Position numbers and translations under genes: made by a program. Shown here piece by piece: positions 1 to 6,600 of a stretch of DNA of 26,830 bases. The stretch is from Taibaiella sp047605615 (GTDB lineage: Bacteria; Bacteroidota; Bacteroidia; Chitinophagales; Chitinophagaceae): NCBI GenBank assembly GCA_047605615.1, contig JASGFI010000025.1:1-26830 (forward strand), given 5' to 3'. Every line of letters begins with the position of its first letter. Position 1 is the first letter of the stretch. The notes under the pieces are model-generated. The model did not search any database. It was not told where the DNA came from and saw nothing but the letters and a program-made list of their open reading frames with translations.

Positions 1-316
1 GAAATGTACTAAGAGACAAACTGGTGCTCTTTTATTTATTTTTTAAACAGGCTCTTAGTGCTTTTGCTTCCATGTCAATTTCTTTTTTACGAAGGTACGG
101 AAATAAATATTCCTACATCAACGCCCCGCTGTGACAACATTCCGAAAGGCCGACGGAAACCTAATCTTAGGGCTTAGGTGCTTGCAGCATGGCAAAAGCG
201 AGCGTGGTGCTATTACTTTTTTACTCGCTCTTGCCAAACCCGTAAGGGTCTTTTATGCCCCTTAAAATCCTTTGTGCCGTTGCGGTTTTGTGAGAACCTA
301 TCGATATAAGCCGCCC
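1..316. other. Left-edge intergenic region without a recognised gene
   Basis: No convincing protein gene is visible here. The region holds an 8-bp inverted repeat (ACTAAGAG at 8-15, CTCTTAGT at 52-59), a minus-strand promoter-like motif at 90-121, and an imperfect 12-bp inverted repeat (191-202 with 224-235, one mismatch) separated by 21 nt. The last lies beyond the 3' end of the GH28 gene and could act as a processing or termination hairpin, but no clean T-tract follows it. Confidence 0.5.
90..121 (-). promoter_or_regulatory. Putative Bacteroidota promoter reading off the left edge
   Basis: On the minus strand TTG (121-119) is followed after 21 nt by TACCTTCG (97-90), close to the consensus TTTG-N19-21-TAnnTTTG. 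An ATG follows at 73, but its frame closes after 13 codons at position 32. The transcript would be a short leader, an RNA, or the 5' region of a gene outside the window. Motif-based only. Confidence 0.35.
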
Positions 317-1645
317 CTACCTTATTTCCGTTCCATTTACCACTACATTCTTGAAAGTGGCCTGTTGCATGGCCTCACGGTTAAAATCGGCATCTTTGGC
401 GGTTATGTCAAGCCCCTCGAAACTAAAATTATTGAGCCTGTCGTTGTCGCCAATATTTATGTCCAAAAACTTGTCGCAATCCAATTTTATATTTTTGAGC
501 GTTATGTGGTCGCAGTTGGATGGCAACAGGTCTTTACGCCCTTTCAGGTCAAAAAATTGTTTCCAAGGCATGGCATATATAAGCGTAAATGCCTGTCCGG
601 TAATGTTTTCTACGGTTATGTATTCATATTCTTGGGGGGTATCGGGCCTCAATTTCAACCACAACAGCCTTTTGGCATCCACTACTTTGCAGTTGCGCAT
701 CAATACGTTTTTGTTGTGTATGGCCTCGCTGCCGCAGGTCAGTGCCGAGTGCGAAAAACCAAAGGTGCAATCTTCGATGAGTATGTTGGTATTGGGGCCG
801 TTTCCGCCTGCGGTATCGGCCCAGGGGCCTTTGCCGCCCTTCAAGGCTACGGCATCGTCGTTTACCGACATGTAGCAGCCTTTGATCAATACATTGTTGC
901 ATACGTCCAAGTCTATGGCATCGGAACTGGGGGCTTTGTATTCTTTGTGCGGCGCAAAAATATGCACATTTATCACTTTCACGTTATTGCATCGATAGTA
1001 ATGGCTGGTCCAAAAACCCGAGTTGAGCAACCGCACATCGCGCACCTGCACGTCGTTGCAGTTCCAAATAAACAATAACCTGGGCCTTGACACTTCCAGA
1101 TTGGTACATTCGGGATTTTCCTTGCGGCGTTGCCAAAAGGCTTCCCAATATTTGTAGCCGTTGCCGTCTATGGTACCCTTGCCCGAAATGGTAAACCCGT
1201 CCACCCCGTAAGCGTTGACGAGTGCAGCAAAATAATCGAGGTTTTGGCCTTCCATGCGCGAGGGCAGCTTTGGGTAATTGGCTATATCGTCCGACCCTTT
1301 GAGCCTGCCGCCTTCATCTACCCGCAAGTGCGTTTTGGGTTTAAAAAACAAGGCGCCGCTTAGATACACACCTTTGGGTATCACCACCACGCCGCCGCCA
1401 TTTTTTTCGGCCAAATCTATAACATCTTGTATTTGTTTGGTTTGAAGCTTGGTGCTGTCTTTGGAAACGCCGTAGGAAGTAACCACGTATTTTTTTAAGG
1501 AAGCAACACTGCCGGGCAGGCCCACGTCGCCAAACCAAGGTGAAATAGGCGTGCCATCGGGAAACAAATCGGCCGCATGGCTATAAGCACCCTTGACCAA
1601 CAGCCCAACTAAAAGGCCGACACGTAAAATTTTGGATAAGTACAT
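317..1645 (-). CDS. Exported glycoside hydrolase family 28 (polygalacturonase-like)
   Basis: The 442-residue protein has an N-terminal signal peptide (about residues 1-25, ending near SHAA) and a right-handed beta-helix of GH28 type, typical of enzymes that hydrolyse galacturonic-acid-containing pectic polysaccharides outside the cytoplasm. The N-terminal pattern of a Gly-Gly-Gly turn plus VVVIPKGVY (about 83-94) is usual for the family. The four catalytic blocks are present but altered: SSDAIDLD at 240-247 in place of NTDGID, NDD at 262-264 in place of GDD, SHS at 298-300 in place of GHG, and WLK at 329-331 where RIK is expected. Aspartates 242, 263, 264 and His299 remain, so a glycosidase is likely but the substrate may differ from polygalacturonate. 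The gene is last in a minus-strand cluster behind the deacetylase-like gene, with a 139-nt gap that holds its own promoter-like motif. Confidence 0.85.
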   Translation of the reverse strand: MYLSKILRVGLLVGLLVKGAYSHAADLFPDGTPISPWFGDVGLPGSVASLKKYVVTSYGVSKDSTKLQTKQIQDVIDLAEKNGGGVVVIPKGVYLSGALFFKPKTHLRVDEGGRLKGSDDIANYPKLPSRMEGQNLDYFAALVNAYGVDGFTISGKGTIDGNGYKYWEAFWQRRKENPECTNLEVSRPRLLFIWNCNDVQVRDVRLLNSGFWTSHYYRCNNVKVINVHIFAPHKEYKAPSSDAIDLDVCNNVLIKGCYMSVNDDAVALKGGKGPWADTAGGNGPNTNILIEDCTFGFSHSALTCGSEAIHNKNVLMRNCKVVDAKRLLWLKLRPDTPQEYEYITVENITGQAFTLIYAMPWKQFFDLKGRKDLLPSNCDHITLKNIKLDCDKFLDINIGDNDRLNNFSFEGLDITAKDADFNREAMQQATFKNVVVNGTEIR

Positions 1646-1717
1646 GCTGTTAATTTTTATTCATCCGGGCCGGTTATTGCTCCGAATTTTTATGGAAATA
1701 ATCTGTTTTAGAGGGAT

Positions 1718-1725
1718 TAAAGGTA
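1718..1725 (-). promoter_or_regulatory. Putative -7 element for the GH28 gene
   Basis: TACCTTTA on the minus strand matches TAnnTTTG at seven of eight positions, about 73 nt before the GH28 start codon. No good -33 TTG is correctly spaced, so this is weak evidence for independent transcription. Confidence 0.3.
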
Positions 1726-1784
1726 CGAAAAAACAACCCTTTTGGCTATCCTGATTTGTGGGGGTACAACCTCCCAATATTTGC

Positions 1785-3104
1785 TCAACATAGCGTAGCG
1801 GCATATTGCAGCACCCTTTCGTGCAGCTTGCGCCAATGTTTGTTGGCCGCATCGGTACCCAGAAAATGATTGTGCCAAATACCAACGAAAACACCATTTG
1901 TTTCTTTTACAATGTGCAACAGCCGTTCCAGTTCGTCCCAGGCATCTTTGGTATTGCCTTTCTGGTAAAACCTGCTGGTTGCATCCATATATACGAACGG
2001 ATGTACCCGCAAACCGGTAGCCATTTCCTTGCTCAAGTCGTACCAGGGGAAAGAGTGCGAAGTGCCCGCCCTGAACCCGTTTACACCGGCATAACCCATG
2101 CTGAAATCTTCTTTGATGCCCGCCGCTACCAGGTTTTGGTAGGTAAGGGGCAAATGCACTTTCAGATAATGCTGCCTGCTCCATTCGGGTTTTTGCTGCA
2201 CTATGTTTTCGAGGGTAGCGTACTCGGCTTGCAGCGTATGCAGCGATTGGTAGGACAGGTAGGAGGGATGCAGGCCCCAAGCATGACCCTTGCTGAGCGT
2301 GCTTATCAATTTACGCATTTCGGGCAGTTGCGGGTCTGCATTATGGTCGTATTTGCTGCCGTCTTTGGCTACCAAAAAAAAATACAACGGGCTATGGTTG
2401 TGGCGGGCACAAAGTTTATTCATATCGTCAAATACAAACCAAGGGTCTTGCCTATAACCCGGCAACGCAAGGAGCCTGTTGGCCACTGCGCCCGGCCGCA
2501 TCTTCAACATATCTTTGGCAAGGCCGCCAATGGTATTTGATAGGGTTTTGTATTTGAACTTCCATGCTACATCCACATCGTAGCTCGGCACAAACCTGAA
2601 TTTGGGCAGGGGGGCTTGCAGGCCAAACATTTGTTGCAGCAGCATCGCCAAGTGCAGCAACCAAACATCCACCACCGGTTCTTGCAAAAAAGAGTATCGG
2701 GCGGCCACGCTATTTTGGTGCGGATACCTGCCATGTTCGTCTGTTTCGGCGGTGGTATATTCTTCGTACCGGCTTATCAAATAAAACACCGCCGCAAATA
2801 TATCGAACGGCACCGGTGCGCCGGGTTGGTTGTAAAACAATATGGTGCTGTGTTTCCAGCGGTGTATGGCAGGTTTCACCTCGGTAATGGCCGTATCGGC
2901 CAGCAAACCATGCGCCACTATCTTCAATTGTTGGCCATGTAAATCCGCATTGCTGTAATTGATTTTGGGGCCTCCATAATTTTCCCATTCTTCCTTGTTG
3001 TCCGTGATGGAGTGGGGCAGGCCCAGCCTTTCGGCAAATATCCAATCGAAGGTATAACGATGCCGCGGCGTCAAAGGCGTTGCGAATATCAACAGGGTTT
3101 CCAT
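1785..3104 (-). CDS. Polysaccharide deacetylase-like protein (DUF7033 type)
   Basis: The 439-residue protein resembles the Bacteroidota proteins that join an N-terminal DUF7033-like region (about 1-165) to an NodB-like polysaccharide deacetylase domain (about 168-430). Visible motifs are YDVDVAW at 175-181, which supplies the expected Asp pair; GLHPSYLS at 277-284 with the conserved His-Pro; the FRAGTSHSF region at 344-352 with Arg345; and the terminal IWHNH at 409-413. These correspond in order to the metal-binding and catalytic motifs of carbohydrate esterase family 4. No signal peptide is evident, which points to a cytoplasmic or loosely attached enzyme. It probably acts on a cell-surface glycan; the substrate cannot be read from sequence. 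It lies 39 nt downstream of the VOC gene and is likely cotranscribed with it. Confidence 0.8.
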   Translation of the reverse strand: METLLIFATPLTPRHRYTFDWIFAERLGLPHSITDNKEEWENYGGPKINYSNADLHGQQLKIVAHGLLADTAITEVKPAIHRWKHSTILFYNQPGAPVPFDIFAAVFYLISRYEEYTTAETDEHGRYPHQNSVAARYSFLQEPVVDVWLLHLAMLLQQMFGLQAPLPKFRFVPSYDVDVAWKFKYKTLSNTIGGLAKDMLKMRPGAVANRLLALPGYRQDPWFVFDDMNKLCARHNHSPLYFFLVAKDGSKYDHNADPQLPEMRKLISTLSKGHAWGLHPSYLSYQSLHTLQAEYATLENIVQQKPEWSRQHYLKVHLPLTYQNLVAAGIKEDFSMGYAGVNGFRAGTSHSFPWYDLSKEMATGLRVHPFVYMDATSRFYQKGNTKDAWDELERLLHIVKETNGVFVGIWHNHFLGTDAANKHWRKLHERVLQYAATLC

Positions 3105-3143
3105 AAGGTTGCAGGGTTGGCTTCCTGTTTTTTAGTTCCCAAA

Positions 3144-3536
3144 TCAGGTTGTTTCATAAAATTCAATAGGCAATCCATCGGGGTCGGCTATAAAGGTAAA
3201 GCGTTTGCCCGTAAATTCGTCTAACCTTGGAGGCTCGTAAGCCACGCCCTTTTCGTCCAGCATTTTCAATACTTCGCCAAGGTTGGCGGTACCGAAGGCC
3301 AAATGGCGCAAACCTGCGGCTTCCGGCCCCGAAAGCCTTTCGGGCGGACGGGGAAAAGAAAAAAGTTCCACGATATATGTCCCGTTCAGCGCAAGGTCCA
3401 ATTTGTAGGACTGCCTTTCGCCGCGGAACACTTCCCGCATTATTTCCAAGCCCAGCACTTGGGTATAAAAACGTTTGGAAACAGCATAATCGCTACAGAT
3501 TATGGCAACATGATGGACACCGGCCAATAAACCCAT
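3144..3536 (-). CDS. gloA2: YaeR/GloA2-like VOC family protein
   Basis: A single-domain vicinal-oxygen-chelate protein of 130 residues. It shares diagnostic stretches with the YaeR/GloA2 family: VHHVAIICSDYAVSK near the N-terminus, LDLALNGTYIVELFSFP around 46-62, GLRHLAF at 75-81 and KRFTFIADPDGLPIEFYE at the C-terminus. The expected divalent-metal ligands are His9, Glu57, His78 and Glu126. Proteins of this family are annotated as glyoxalase I-like, but methylglyoxal activity is not established from sequence and the physiological role is uncertain. The ATG start is fixed by the family N-terminus. It sits only 4 nt beyond a -7 element, suggesting a leaderless transcript. First gene of the minus-strand cluster with the deacetylase-like gene. 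Confidence 0.88.
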   Translation of the reverse strand: MGLLAGVHHVAIICSDYAVSKRFYTQVLGLEIMREVFRGERQSYKLDLALNGTYIVELFSFPRPPERLSGPEAAGLRHLAFGTANLGEVLKMLDEKGVAYEPPRLDEFTGKRFTFIADPDGLPIEFYETT

Positions 3537-3540
3537 TGGC

Positions 3541-3548
3541 CAAAATTA
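3541..3548 (-). promoter_or_regulatory. -7 element abutting the gloA2 start codon
   Basis: TAATTTTG on the minus strand is an exact TAnnTTTG match ending 4 nt before the ATG at 3536. If used, transcription would begin at or within a few bases of the start codon. No well-spaced -33 TTG is visible. Confidence 0.45.
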
Positions 3549-3615
3549 ACGAATAGCCTTGGCTCGGAAAAACCCCCAAATCGTTAAAGAAATGCAACAA
3601 GCGTGGGGCAAAAAG

Positions 3616-3646
3616 TACTTTTGTAAGGTTCGTTTACCTAAATTTG
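3616..3646 (+). promoter_or_regulatory. Two overlapping -7 candidates for the NlpC/P60 gene
   Basis: TACTTTTG (3616-3623) and TAAATTTG (3639-3646) both match TAnnTTTG exactly. The second is 17 nt before the ATG at 3664 and is the better candidate; the first could be an alternative start or supply -33-like sequence. Confidence 0.5.
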
Positions 3647-3663
3647 CGAAAATTCATGCCGAA

Positions 3664-4290
3664 ATGAAAAAGGTAACTACATTCTTATCGACATGTGCAG
3701 TATTGTTGTCGTTGGCATCATGCACTACCCCGCAAAGCCTCGGCAATGCTGCCGCAGCCCAAAACGACCAGCACAAATTCATGGACGGTGTAGCCGTGGG
3801 TGGCGGCACCAATAATGTACAATTGGGCCAGCACGGGCCATCATATACCAACGGCAACAACGCCAATGTGGAAACAGCCGAAGACCGAAGCCTGGCCATA
3901 GGCAAAATACGCGACGGCAAAAAACGCAACAAATCGTTATACACCTTCATAGAAGAGTGGTACGGCACGCCCTATCGTTTTGGCGGCACTTCCAAAATAG
4001 GCATCGACTGTTCGGCGTTTACGCGCCAGCTGTACACCGATGTGTACAACCTGGATTTGGACCGCACCTCGCGCGAGCAGTTTCAAAACGCATTGTCGGT
4101 TGACAGGCAACAACTGCGCGAAGGCGATTTGGTGTTCTTCAAAATTCACAGCAAGAACATTACGCACGTGGGCGTTTACCTATACGATGGCAAGTTTGTA
4201 CATGCCTCGGTAAGCCAAGGCGTGGTCATCAGCGACCTTTCCGATGCCTATTGGTCCCGCTACTTTGCCGGCGCGGGCAGGGTTGGTTAA
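3664..4290 (+). CDS. NlpC/P60 family lipoprotein (cell-wall hydrolase)
   Basis: A 208-residue lipoprotein predicted to cleave peptidoglycan peptide stems at the periplasmic face. The signal peptide ends in the lipobox LASC with lipidation at Cys20. Residues 21-85 form a low-complexity Asn/Gly/Gln-rich linker. The NlpC/P60 (C40) domain spans about 88-208, with nucleophile Cys116 in GIDCSAF, His168 in ITHVGVY, and His180 in FVHAS as the likely third polar residue. The ATG at 3664 is chosen because it places the signal peptide at the N-terminus and follows a -7 element. A longer TTG-initiated form from 3559 would bury the signal sequence. The gene is monocistronic and followed by the tRNA block. 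Similar to Spr/MepS-type endopeptidases, though the exact bond cut is not known. Confidence 0.88.
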   Translation: MKKVTTFLSTCAVLLSLASCTTPQSLGNAAAAQNDQHKFMDGVAVGGGTNNVQLGQHGPSYTNGNNANVETAEDRSLAIGKIRDGKKRNKSLYTFIEEWYGTPYRFGGTSKIGIDCSAFTRQLYTDVYNLDLDRTSREQFQNALSVDRQQLREGDLVFFKIHSKNITHVGVYLYDGKFVHASVSQGVVISDLSDAYWSRYFAGAGRVG

Positions 4291-4346
4291 ATGGCAAACG
4301 AAGAAGGTATGGTGCCAAAAAATATCTTTAAAAATAGTGCCTTGAT

Positions 4347-4378
4347 TTTTGGTGGAATGTAAAAAGCCCTTACCTTTG
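4347..4378 (+). promoter_or_regulatory. Consensus promoter of tRNA-Gly(GCC)
   Basis: TTTTG (4347-4351), a 19-nt spacer, then TACCTTTG (4371-4378) matches the Bacteroidota housekeeping promoter consensus in sequence and spacing. The tRNA starts 36 nt after the -7 element. Confidence 0.75.
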
Positions 4379-4413
4379 CAATCCCAAAGCGGGGAACAGG
4401 TTCTTGACACAAT

Positions 4414-4486
4414 GCAGAAGTAGCTCAGCTGGTAGAGCACAACCTTGCCAAGGTTGGGGTCGCGGGTTCGAATCTCGTCTTCTGCT
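4414..4486 (+). tRNA. tRNA-Gly(GCC)
   Basis: A complete 73-nt cloverleaf. Acceptor GCAGAAG pairs with CTTCTGC, the D stem is GCTC/GAGC, anticodon stem CAACC/GGTTG encloses loop TTGCCAA (anticodon GCC), and T arm GCGGG/CTCGT encloses TTCGAAT. The discriminator base is T, as in bacterial tRNA-Gly. The 3' CCA is not encoded (CAA follows), so it must be added enzymatically. Its own promoter and terminator flank it. Confidence 0.96.
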
Positions 4487-4492
4487 CAACAG

Positions 4493-4530
4493 AAATTCCA
4501 GGCCGTTAAAGCGGTTTGGAATTTTTTTTT
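4493..4530 (+). terminator. Rho-independent terminator after tRNA-Gly(GCC)
   Basis: A 13-bp stem including two G-T pairs (4493-4505 with 4512-4523 plus the wobble positions), a 6-nt loop and an unbroken T-tract to 4530. Confidence 0.85.
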
Positions 4531-4535
4531 ACCAA

Positions 4536-4562
4536 TTTTATTTTTACGAAGTAAAAATAAAA
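4536..4562. repeat. Perfect 12-bp A+T inverted repeat upstream of tRNA-Leu
   Basis: TTTTATTTTTAC (4536-4547) and its exact reverse complement (4551-4562) are separated by GAA. The repeat ends 3 nt before tRNA-Leu. No TAnnTTTG motif lies between the preceding terminator and the tRNA, so this element may contribute to tRNA-Leu expression or precursor processing, or act as a second terminator. Confidence 0.6.
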
Positions 4563-4565
4563 GAT

Positions 4566-4654
4566 GCCCTGGTGGTGAAATTGGTAGACACGCAGGACTT
4601 AAAATCCTGTGGGCAGCAATGTCCGTGCGGGTTCAAGTCCCGCCTGGGGCACCA
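4566..4654 (+). tRNA. tRNA-Leu(TAA)
   Basis: A class II tRNA with a long variable arm. Acceptor GCCCTGG pairs with CTGGGGC with two wobbles; anticodon stem CAGGA/TCCTG encloses CTTAAAA (anticodon TAA); T arm GCGGG/CCCGC encloses TTCAAGT. Discriminator A and an encoded CCA (4652-4654) complete the gene, unlike the two flanking glycine tRNAs. Confidence 0.96.
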
Positions 4655-4657
4655 CTG

Positions 4658-4690
4658 AAAGGATACATTCTATTGTATCCTTTTGTTTTT
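4658..4690 (+). terminator. Rho-independent terminator after tRNA-Leu
   Basis: A perfect 10-bp stem (AAAGGATACA at 4658-4667, TGTATCCTTT at 4674-4683) with a 6-nt loop, followed by GTTTTTT. It abuts the -7 element of the next tRNA. Confidence 0.85.
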
Positions 4691-4698
4691 TACCTTTG
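4691..4698 (+). promoter_or_regulatory. -7 element of tRNA-Gly(CCC)
   Basis: TACCTTTG, identical to the -7 of tRNA-Gly(GCC), begins directly after the tRNA-Leu terminator and 13 nt before the tRNA. The nearest upstream TTG (4673-4675) is inside the terminator stem at a 15-nt spacing, shorter than usual. Confidence 0.6.
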
Positions 4699-4711
4699 AA
4701 CTCCAAAAAAC

Positions 4712-4784
4712 GCAGAAATAGCTCAGCCGGTAGAGCACAACTTTCCCAAAGTTGGGGTCGCGGGTTCGAATCCCGTTTTCTGCT
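4712..4784 (+). tRNA. tRNA-Gly(CCC)
   Basis: A 73-nt cloverleaf closely similar to tRNA-Gly(GCC) nearby. Acceptor GCAGAAA pairs with TTTCTGC; anticodon stem CAACT/AGTTG encloses TTCCCAA (anticodon CCC); T arm GCGGG/CCCGT encloses TTCGAAT; discriminator T. Pair 7-66 changed from G-C to A-T and pair 31-39 from C-G to T-A relative to the GCC copy, so both paired changes keep the fold. CCA is not encoded. Confidence 0.94.
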
Positions 4785-4814
4785 CATTACATGCCAATTT
4801 TTTTCCTTGCGCCC

Positions 4815-4858
4815 ACAAAAGGAAGAGCTTGCCGTTTCGGGCAAGCTCTTCCTTTTGT
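4815..4858. terminator. Strong 19-bp hairpin terminator, possibly bidirectional
   Basis: Arms 4815-4833 and 4840-4858 are perfect reverse complements with a 6-nt loop. The A-rich and T-rich outer ends give a short T-run on both strands (TTTTGT). It lies between the tRNA block and the convergent lipoprotein gene, so it can serve both. Confidence 0.8.
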
Positions 4859-4987
4859 ACATTGGCGATAGCTTTGCGGATATGCAGAACCCTAAATGTA
4901 TTTTTGATTGATTGGCAAAGTTGAAAATCAATCAAAGGTTGGAAAGTTGCTGGAAAAGTATCTTGGGTTAACAATGCCGGTTTGTCT

Positions 4988-6538
4988 TTAATTGGTCTTG
5001 AAAAGCCCAAAGAGCATTGGGGCAACGTTTGACGGATAGTCTTCCATACTTAATTGTAATGGGCTGCGATTTTTAACTTCGATAGTTTTTGGCCAAATAA
5101 ATTTATTGACGTGACGCGTTAAGCCTGAATAACGGTTAATATGGACATGCCCCAAAAGCTCTTTGGGTACGTTATCTGGGTTGTCCGTGAAGATATAGAC
5201 ATTGTATCCCTTATAATTCCCACTCGCCTCAATAAGCATGTCTTTTACAAGCTTGGCATAATTTGGCGGCATTAAATCTAACGAGATAACCAAATATTTC
5301 TTCCCAACTATGGGGTTCTCGTCTATCGAACCAATAAACTTGCCAAAATCCTGTTTAACGCTGTGGCTTCTCCAAACGACATCTTCCTCTATTGCTTCCA
5401 TATTGTTGTCAGTATTTGGATTAAAGAATGTATAATACCCCTTTCCTAAGCTATCACTTATATACCTATCCTTAATTAGTAATCCTGATTTTAGCGGAAC
5501 GACATATTGGTCGGCATATTTAGGCAAAAAACCCTCAGACACTACGTTTAGCTTGGGGTCTAATTGTACGATATAATAGTCTTGGTAATTCGTTATTATT
5601 TCATCTCCAAGACCCTCTTTAGGTACCACTCTAATAACCCACCAAAAACAGTTCCTGTATTTATCATATATTATCCTTTTGTACACTAAAGAAATTTTGT
5701 GCTTTTCTATCATGGTGTAAAGATGCAACTTGGGTTCAATGGTTTCGTTGTTATAAAACAGTGTTGAACTATGCGAATATCCAAATACGGGAACATTGTC
5801 TGAAGAATAATCACCATACGGAGCTGTTTCTATACTTTCTAAAGCATTATAATAACTGGAACATTTAGGTATCTTATATGGCAGGGGAATTGCATTTTCA
5901 TTCTTTTTGACCGACAATTTGTAAGCAAAATAATCATTGCTAAGAGAAACAATCGAATCACAAGCCAACTTCTTAAAAGGAGCAATTACGGTAATGGCTG
6001 TAGAATCTTTTGTCGAAAATCTTATCGGGAAATTACTATGTTTGGTAAACCACCAAGGCTTCTGTTTGTAACCAAGGGGATTATCCGAATCGTGTAAGGG
6101 CGTGGGCGTGTTTTTAAACGAAAAAACATCCAATATGTTTTTGTGCCTATCAATAATGCAGATTGCAGAATCGTGCATATTGCCTAAATATGTGGGAATC
6201 CTCACAAGCATGATGCGGCTACTGTCCAAAACCTCGTAGTCAAATAAATATTCTGTTTCTTGTAAAGCGACATCAATACTATCAATGATTGCGCCCCTTT
6301 TATAATCATAGATGTAGATTACATTACGATAATTATCCAACGTCGAGATTAAATTGTTGTTCTCGTCGATGCTCTTGAATTTTACGAGCTTTTGGTTAGA
6401 AAATATAATGGGCACATTGCCATTATCCTTAAATGTTAGGTGTCTTATTCCTTTGGTTTGCGCATTGCAACTTGAAAAAAGGAACAGTGTACATATCGAA
6501 AAAATCCCCCGAAAGGGGGATGTGTTGTTTGTTTTCAT
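4988..6538 (-). CDS. Putative A+T-rich lipoprotein, DUF4221-like
   Basis: A 516-residue predicted outer-surface or periplasmic lipoprotein: signal peptide with hydrophobic core about residues 10-22 and lipobox FSSC with Cys24 as the lipidated residue. The body is rich in beta-strand patterns with repeated aromatic/hydrophobic blocks, consistent with a propeller-like fold. The stretch VYKRIIYDKYRNCFWWVIRV is reminiscent of DUF4221 or BF3164-like Bacteroidota lipoproteins, which is a weak family suggestion. The last 110 residues (from about IVGKKYLVISLDL) look like a separate alpha/beta segment of unknown role. The coding sequence is visibly richer in A+T than its neighbours, suggesting relaxed selection or acquisition. 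It is 62 nt downstream of a small cysteine-rich ORF in the same direction and may be cotranscribed with it and the response regulator. Function unknown. Confidence 0.8.
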   Translation of the reverse strand: MKTNNTSPFRGIFSICTLFLFSSCNAQTKGIRHLTFKDNGNVPIIFSNQKLVKFKSIDENNNLISTLDNYRNVIYIYDYKRGAIIDSIDVALQETEYLFDYEVLDSSRIMLVRIPTYLGNMHDSAICIIDRHKNILDVFSFKNTPTPLHDSDNPLGYKQKPWWFTKHSNFPIRFSTKDSTAITVIAPFKKLACDSIVSLSNDYFAYKLSVKKNENAIPLPYKIPKCSSYYNALESIETAPYGDYSSDNVPVFGYSHSSTLFYNNETIEPKLHLYTMIEKHKISLVYKRIIYDKYRNCFWWVIRVVPKEGLGDEIITNYQDYYIVQLDPKLNVVSEGFLPKYADQYVVPLKSGLLIKDRYISDSLGKGYYTFFNPNTDNNMEAIEEDVVWRSHSVKQDFGKFIGSIDENPIVGKKYLVISLDLMPPNYAKLVKDMLIEASGNYKGYNVYIFTDNPDNVPKELLGHVHINRYSGLTRHVNKFIWPKTIEVKNRSPLQLSMEDYPSNVAPMLFGLFKTN

Positions 6539-6600
6539 ATTTTTTTTAATAAAACACTTTCGTTGGCGCGATAGATTTTTTGTCTAAATGTTTTTCTGTT

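Noticed and set aside
272..1078. Long plus-strand open frame of 268 codons
   Set aside because: It is antisense to the GH28 gene, has no recognisable motif, and arises from the codon pattern of the true gene.
1806..2540. Plus-strand open frame opposite the deacetylase-like gene
   Set aside because: The minus-strand product has conserved motifs in order; this frame has none.
4404..4911. Several short ORFs across the tRNA block
   Set aside because: They are translations of the tRNA genes and terminators.
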